DNA of 64,000 nt from JAJZQZ01 sp963790415 (GTDB lineage Bacteria > Actinomycetota > Thermoleophilia > RBG-16-64-13), in the NCBI GenBank assembly GCA_963790415.1, contig CAWBOK010000005.1:120814-184813 (forward strand), in the 5' to 3' direction. The notes beneath the pieces were generated by a model. That model had not been told where the DNA came from and made no database searches. It saw nothing but the letters and a program-made list of their open reading frames with translations. Made by a program: the position numbers and the translations under genes. Below are positions 62,126 to 64,000 of this stretch, in pieces; position 1 is the stretch's first letter; each line of letters begins with the position of its first letter.

Positions 62126-62731
62126 ATGGCGACGGCGGAGGCGAGAATCCTCGCGGCCATCAATACGAGCGGGGAGCCGGGGACGGTGCCGGAGCCGGAA
62201 GAGGCGGATAGCCGAGGGGTCGAGCAGACCGGGCATTCCGAGGCGTTCCTGCGCTTCGCCACCCCCGAGGCCCTCTTTCGCTGCCACTACGCACGCCTGG
62301 TGCGCGCCCTTGCCGTAGCCGCCGACGGCGACCTGCAGGCAGCCGAAGATGCCGCCCAGGATGCGTTCGTCCAGTTGTGCGTGCATTGGCACCGGGTGCG
62401 AGGGTACGACGAGCCTGCAGCCTGGGTTCGACACGTGGCCATCAACCGGCTGCGCAACCGCGACCGAGGGTTGCTGCGCCGCGCCGCCGCCATGGTGCGG
62501 CTCGAGGGCCTGTTCGAACCGGCAGCAGCCCCCGTCGAGCCGCCCCTCGACCTGGCGGCGGCCCTGCGGAGGCTTCCCGAGCGGCAACGCACGGCTGTGG
62601 CCCTCCACTACGTGGACGGTCTCCCGGTCGCCGAGGTCGCGCGGTCCATGGGCGTCTCCGAGGGGACGGCTAACCGCCATCTCTACCGTGCGCGGGCGGC
62701 TTTGCGCCCTGTCCTGGAGGTATCACGATGA
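62126..62731 (+). CDS. ECF-type RNA polymerase sigma factor
   Basis: 201 residues from the ATG at 62126 (GGGGAGG ahead; GTG 62087 is an alternative). Region 2 spans LFRCHYARLVRALAVAADGD to DAFVQLCVHWHRV; region 4 is LRRLPERQRTAVALHYVDGL and VAEVARSMGVSEGTANRHLY. SigE/SigM-like actinobacterial group. The following gene overlaps it and encodes the likely anti-sigma membrane partner. Confidence 0.9.
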   Translation: MATAEARILAAINTSGEPGTVPEPEEADSRGVEQTGHSEAFLRFATPEALFRCHYARLVRALAVAADGDLQAAEDAAQDAFVQLCVHWHRVRGYDEPAAWVRHVAINRLRNRDRGLLRRAAAMVRLEGLFEPAAAPVEPPLDLAAALRRLPERQRTAVALHYVDGLPVAEVARSMGVSEGTANRHLYRARAALRPVLEVSR

Positions 62732-64000
62732 CACCCGACGACACTCGCCCACCTGACTCACCGTCCGACACTCCACCTGCCGCCGACGAGGCCCTCGCGC
62801 TCGCCCTGCAACGACTGGCGCGTCCGGCAGACGAATCGGGGGTGTGGCCGGCACTACAGCCCCGGGTGGCCCGAGCACGCCGCCGCCGGAACGTCACGCG
62901 GGCGGTGGGCGCGATCGCGGTGATCGCCGTGCTGGGCTTGGCCGGATGGCAGGGATCGCGCCTGACCGCCGCCGACCGCACCGCCGAAGTGACCATCGTG
63001 ACCCATCCAGCGGCGCCCGACGGCGGAATGGGACCGGCGGCGACCCTCCCCGGACCCTCCGGCGGCATCATCCTGCCCACCGACTCGGCCGACCCCCGCG
63101 TAGACGTGATCCGGCGGTTCGTGAACGCACTGTCCGCCGGTGACACGGCGACAGCCTGGAGCCTCCTCGACGCGGGATCCCAGGCTCTGGGCACCGAGGA
63201 GACGCTTGCGGGTATCTCGAGCGACCTCGGACGTCAGTGGGCGACGAGCACCAACGTGCAGTACCAGGTGATCGATGGCGAGCCGTACACAGGCAAGCGC
63301 CTCGCGGTCGTAACGCTGTTCGGCACCATCAACCTGGCGGGTCAGTCGTCCCAGGATCTCACGACCTTCCAGGTGATGACCGGCGCTGACGGAGAGCCGC
63401 GAGTGGCACTCGTCGGCTACCAGGCTCGGAACGTCGTCTACGACCCCTACGAGTGGCTCCACTTCACCGTGCCTGCCCGCCCATCGGGGACGGCCCTGAC
63501 CACCGAGGATGCGTTGAAGTTCGTCGTCCCCACCGAGCCGGTGCACTCGTCCAGTGACGCGAGCCTCGATGTCTACGAGGCGATCCGGAAGGTCCCCGGA
63601 CCGATAGTGCTGGCCGTCGACGGAGACCTCGTGGGGCCCAGTCAATGGCAGGAGAAAGACGGGCGTGGCACATACCTGCCTCAGTACTCCGGACCGGGAG
63701 ACCACGTCGCGACCCTGGTGCAGTTCCAAGATGACGGCTACGTCAACGTCGCGTCCGCCACGTACACGGTGGTCAACAGCCCTGCCACAGCCGACACTAC
63801 TCTGCCACGCACACCAACCGGGGTCACTCCCTACCACGGGGACGACTGGGCCACCCAGAACGCCACCGAAGTGTTGAACACCTATCTCAAAGCGGTCCGC
63901 GACGGAGACGAGGCCGCCTTCGCCGCGACGTTGTACCCGCTCGACAAGGGTGCCGCCGCCGACTTGTTCGCCAGGGAGCGCGCCCTCTACAAGGACAACG
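62728..64000 (+). CDS. Membrane-anchored protein coupled to the ECF sigma factor, partial (runs off right edge)
   Basis: The ATG at 62728 overlaps the sigma stop (ATGA), and the frame is open for 424 codons to the edge. An N-terminal cytoplasmic part (about 1-62, EALALALQRLARP) is followed by one span (AVGAIAVIAVLGLAGWQG, about 61-80) and a large outer part. Two stretches resemble each other (VIRRFVNALSAGDTATAWSLL and VLNTYLKAVRDGDEAAFAATL, shortened), which suggests NTF2-like repeats. The anti-sigma role is inferred from position. Confidence 0.75.
   Translation, partial: MTPDDTRPPDSPSDTPPAADEALALALQRLARPADESGVWPALQPRVARARRRRNVTRAVGAIAVIAVLGLAGWQGSRLTAADRTAEVTIVTHPAAPDGGMGPAATLPGPSGGIILPTDSADPRVDVIRRFVNALSAGDTATAWSLLDAGSQALGTEETLAGISSDLGRQWATSTNVQYQVIDGEPYTGKRLAVVTLFGTINLAGQSSQDLTTFQVMTGADGEPRVALVGYQARNVVYDPYEWLHFTVPARPSGTALTTEDALKFVVPTEPVHSSSDASLDVYEAIRKVPGPIVLAVDGDLVGPSQWQEKDGRGTYLPQYSGPGDHVATLVQFQDDGYVNVASATYTVVNSPATADTTLPRTPTGVTPYHGDDWATQNATEVLNTYLKAVRDGDEAAFAATLYPLDKGAAADLFARERALYKDN

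Overview
The window is high-GC DNA from a Gram-positive, probably actinomycetotal (Coriobacteriia-like or related anaerobic) bacterium. The indications are leucine leader peptides in front of leuA and leuCD, an SLH-domain wall hydrolase, split LigD-type PE and Pol repair domains, a methyltetrahydrofolate corrinoid methyltransferase, an 11-haem cytochrome c, an FMN-binding protein of the Desulfovibrio type, and TetR, Rrf2 and ECF regulators. This placement is inference; no rRNA or other marker gene is present.

Layout. 1-3425 (minus strand) is the front of a type I restriction-modification operon: hsdM, then a Fic protein, then a HEPN/MNT toxin-antitoxin pair that runs off the left edge. 3746-13079 holds stress and regulatory genes: two SRPBCC proteins, a VapBC pair with its operator, an unusual two-domain class V aminotransferase with an XRE regulator and a membrane protein, a SAM methyltransferase, a WG-repeat protein, a DUF4386/TetR divergon with paired operators, and an Rrf2 / FMN-binding protein divergon.

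13289-33030 is the most striking part: a chromosomal integron. Repeated attC-type sites with the typical extra base in one arm separate small, mostly minus-strand cassette genes (DHFR-like, ICMT, GNAT, glycosyltransferase, DUF1697, DUF1801, DUF3795, DUF3788, HicBA, acyltransferase, MFS, immunity-like and DUF7000 proteins). Several stop codons lie inside or beside the attC. Three copies of an integron integrase gene are present, all damaged: 26289-27358 (nearly full length, frameshifted), 32212-32992 (internal deletion) and 20614-20691 (a short 3' remnant). The integrases point the same way as the cassettes, so the attI candidate lies 3' of intI, an inverted arrangement. Inside the array but on the opposite strand lies a thioredoxin-NHL repeat gene whose first CxxC cysteine codon is TGA, followed by a SECIS-like hairpin: a candidate selenoprotein.

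33056-64000 looks like core chromosome. leuCD and leuA-acnA each follow a leader peptide ending in four or five leucines, Pro, Arg and stop, with an identical 18-bp hairpin across the stop codon. Other genes are a YdcF-like protein, a corrinoid methyltransferase, an SLH/glucosaminidase protein, an HAD hydrolase, MscS and MscL channels, two phytoene-desaturase-like oxidoreductases, LigD PE and Pol, citrate synthase, the cytochrome c, a second VapBC, a CobW-type GTPase, a ketopantoate-reductase-like protein and an ECF sigma factor with its membrane partner. Citrate synthase, aconitase and LeuA together serve the 2-oxoacid branch of the TCA cycle and leucine synthesis. Several genes carry single frameshifts beside short G or C runs. 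Some of these may be sequencing errors rather than real decay.
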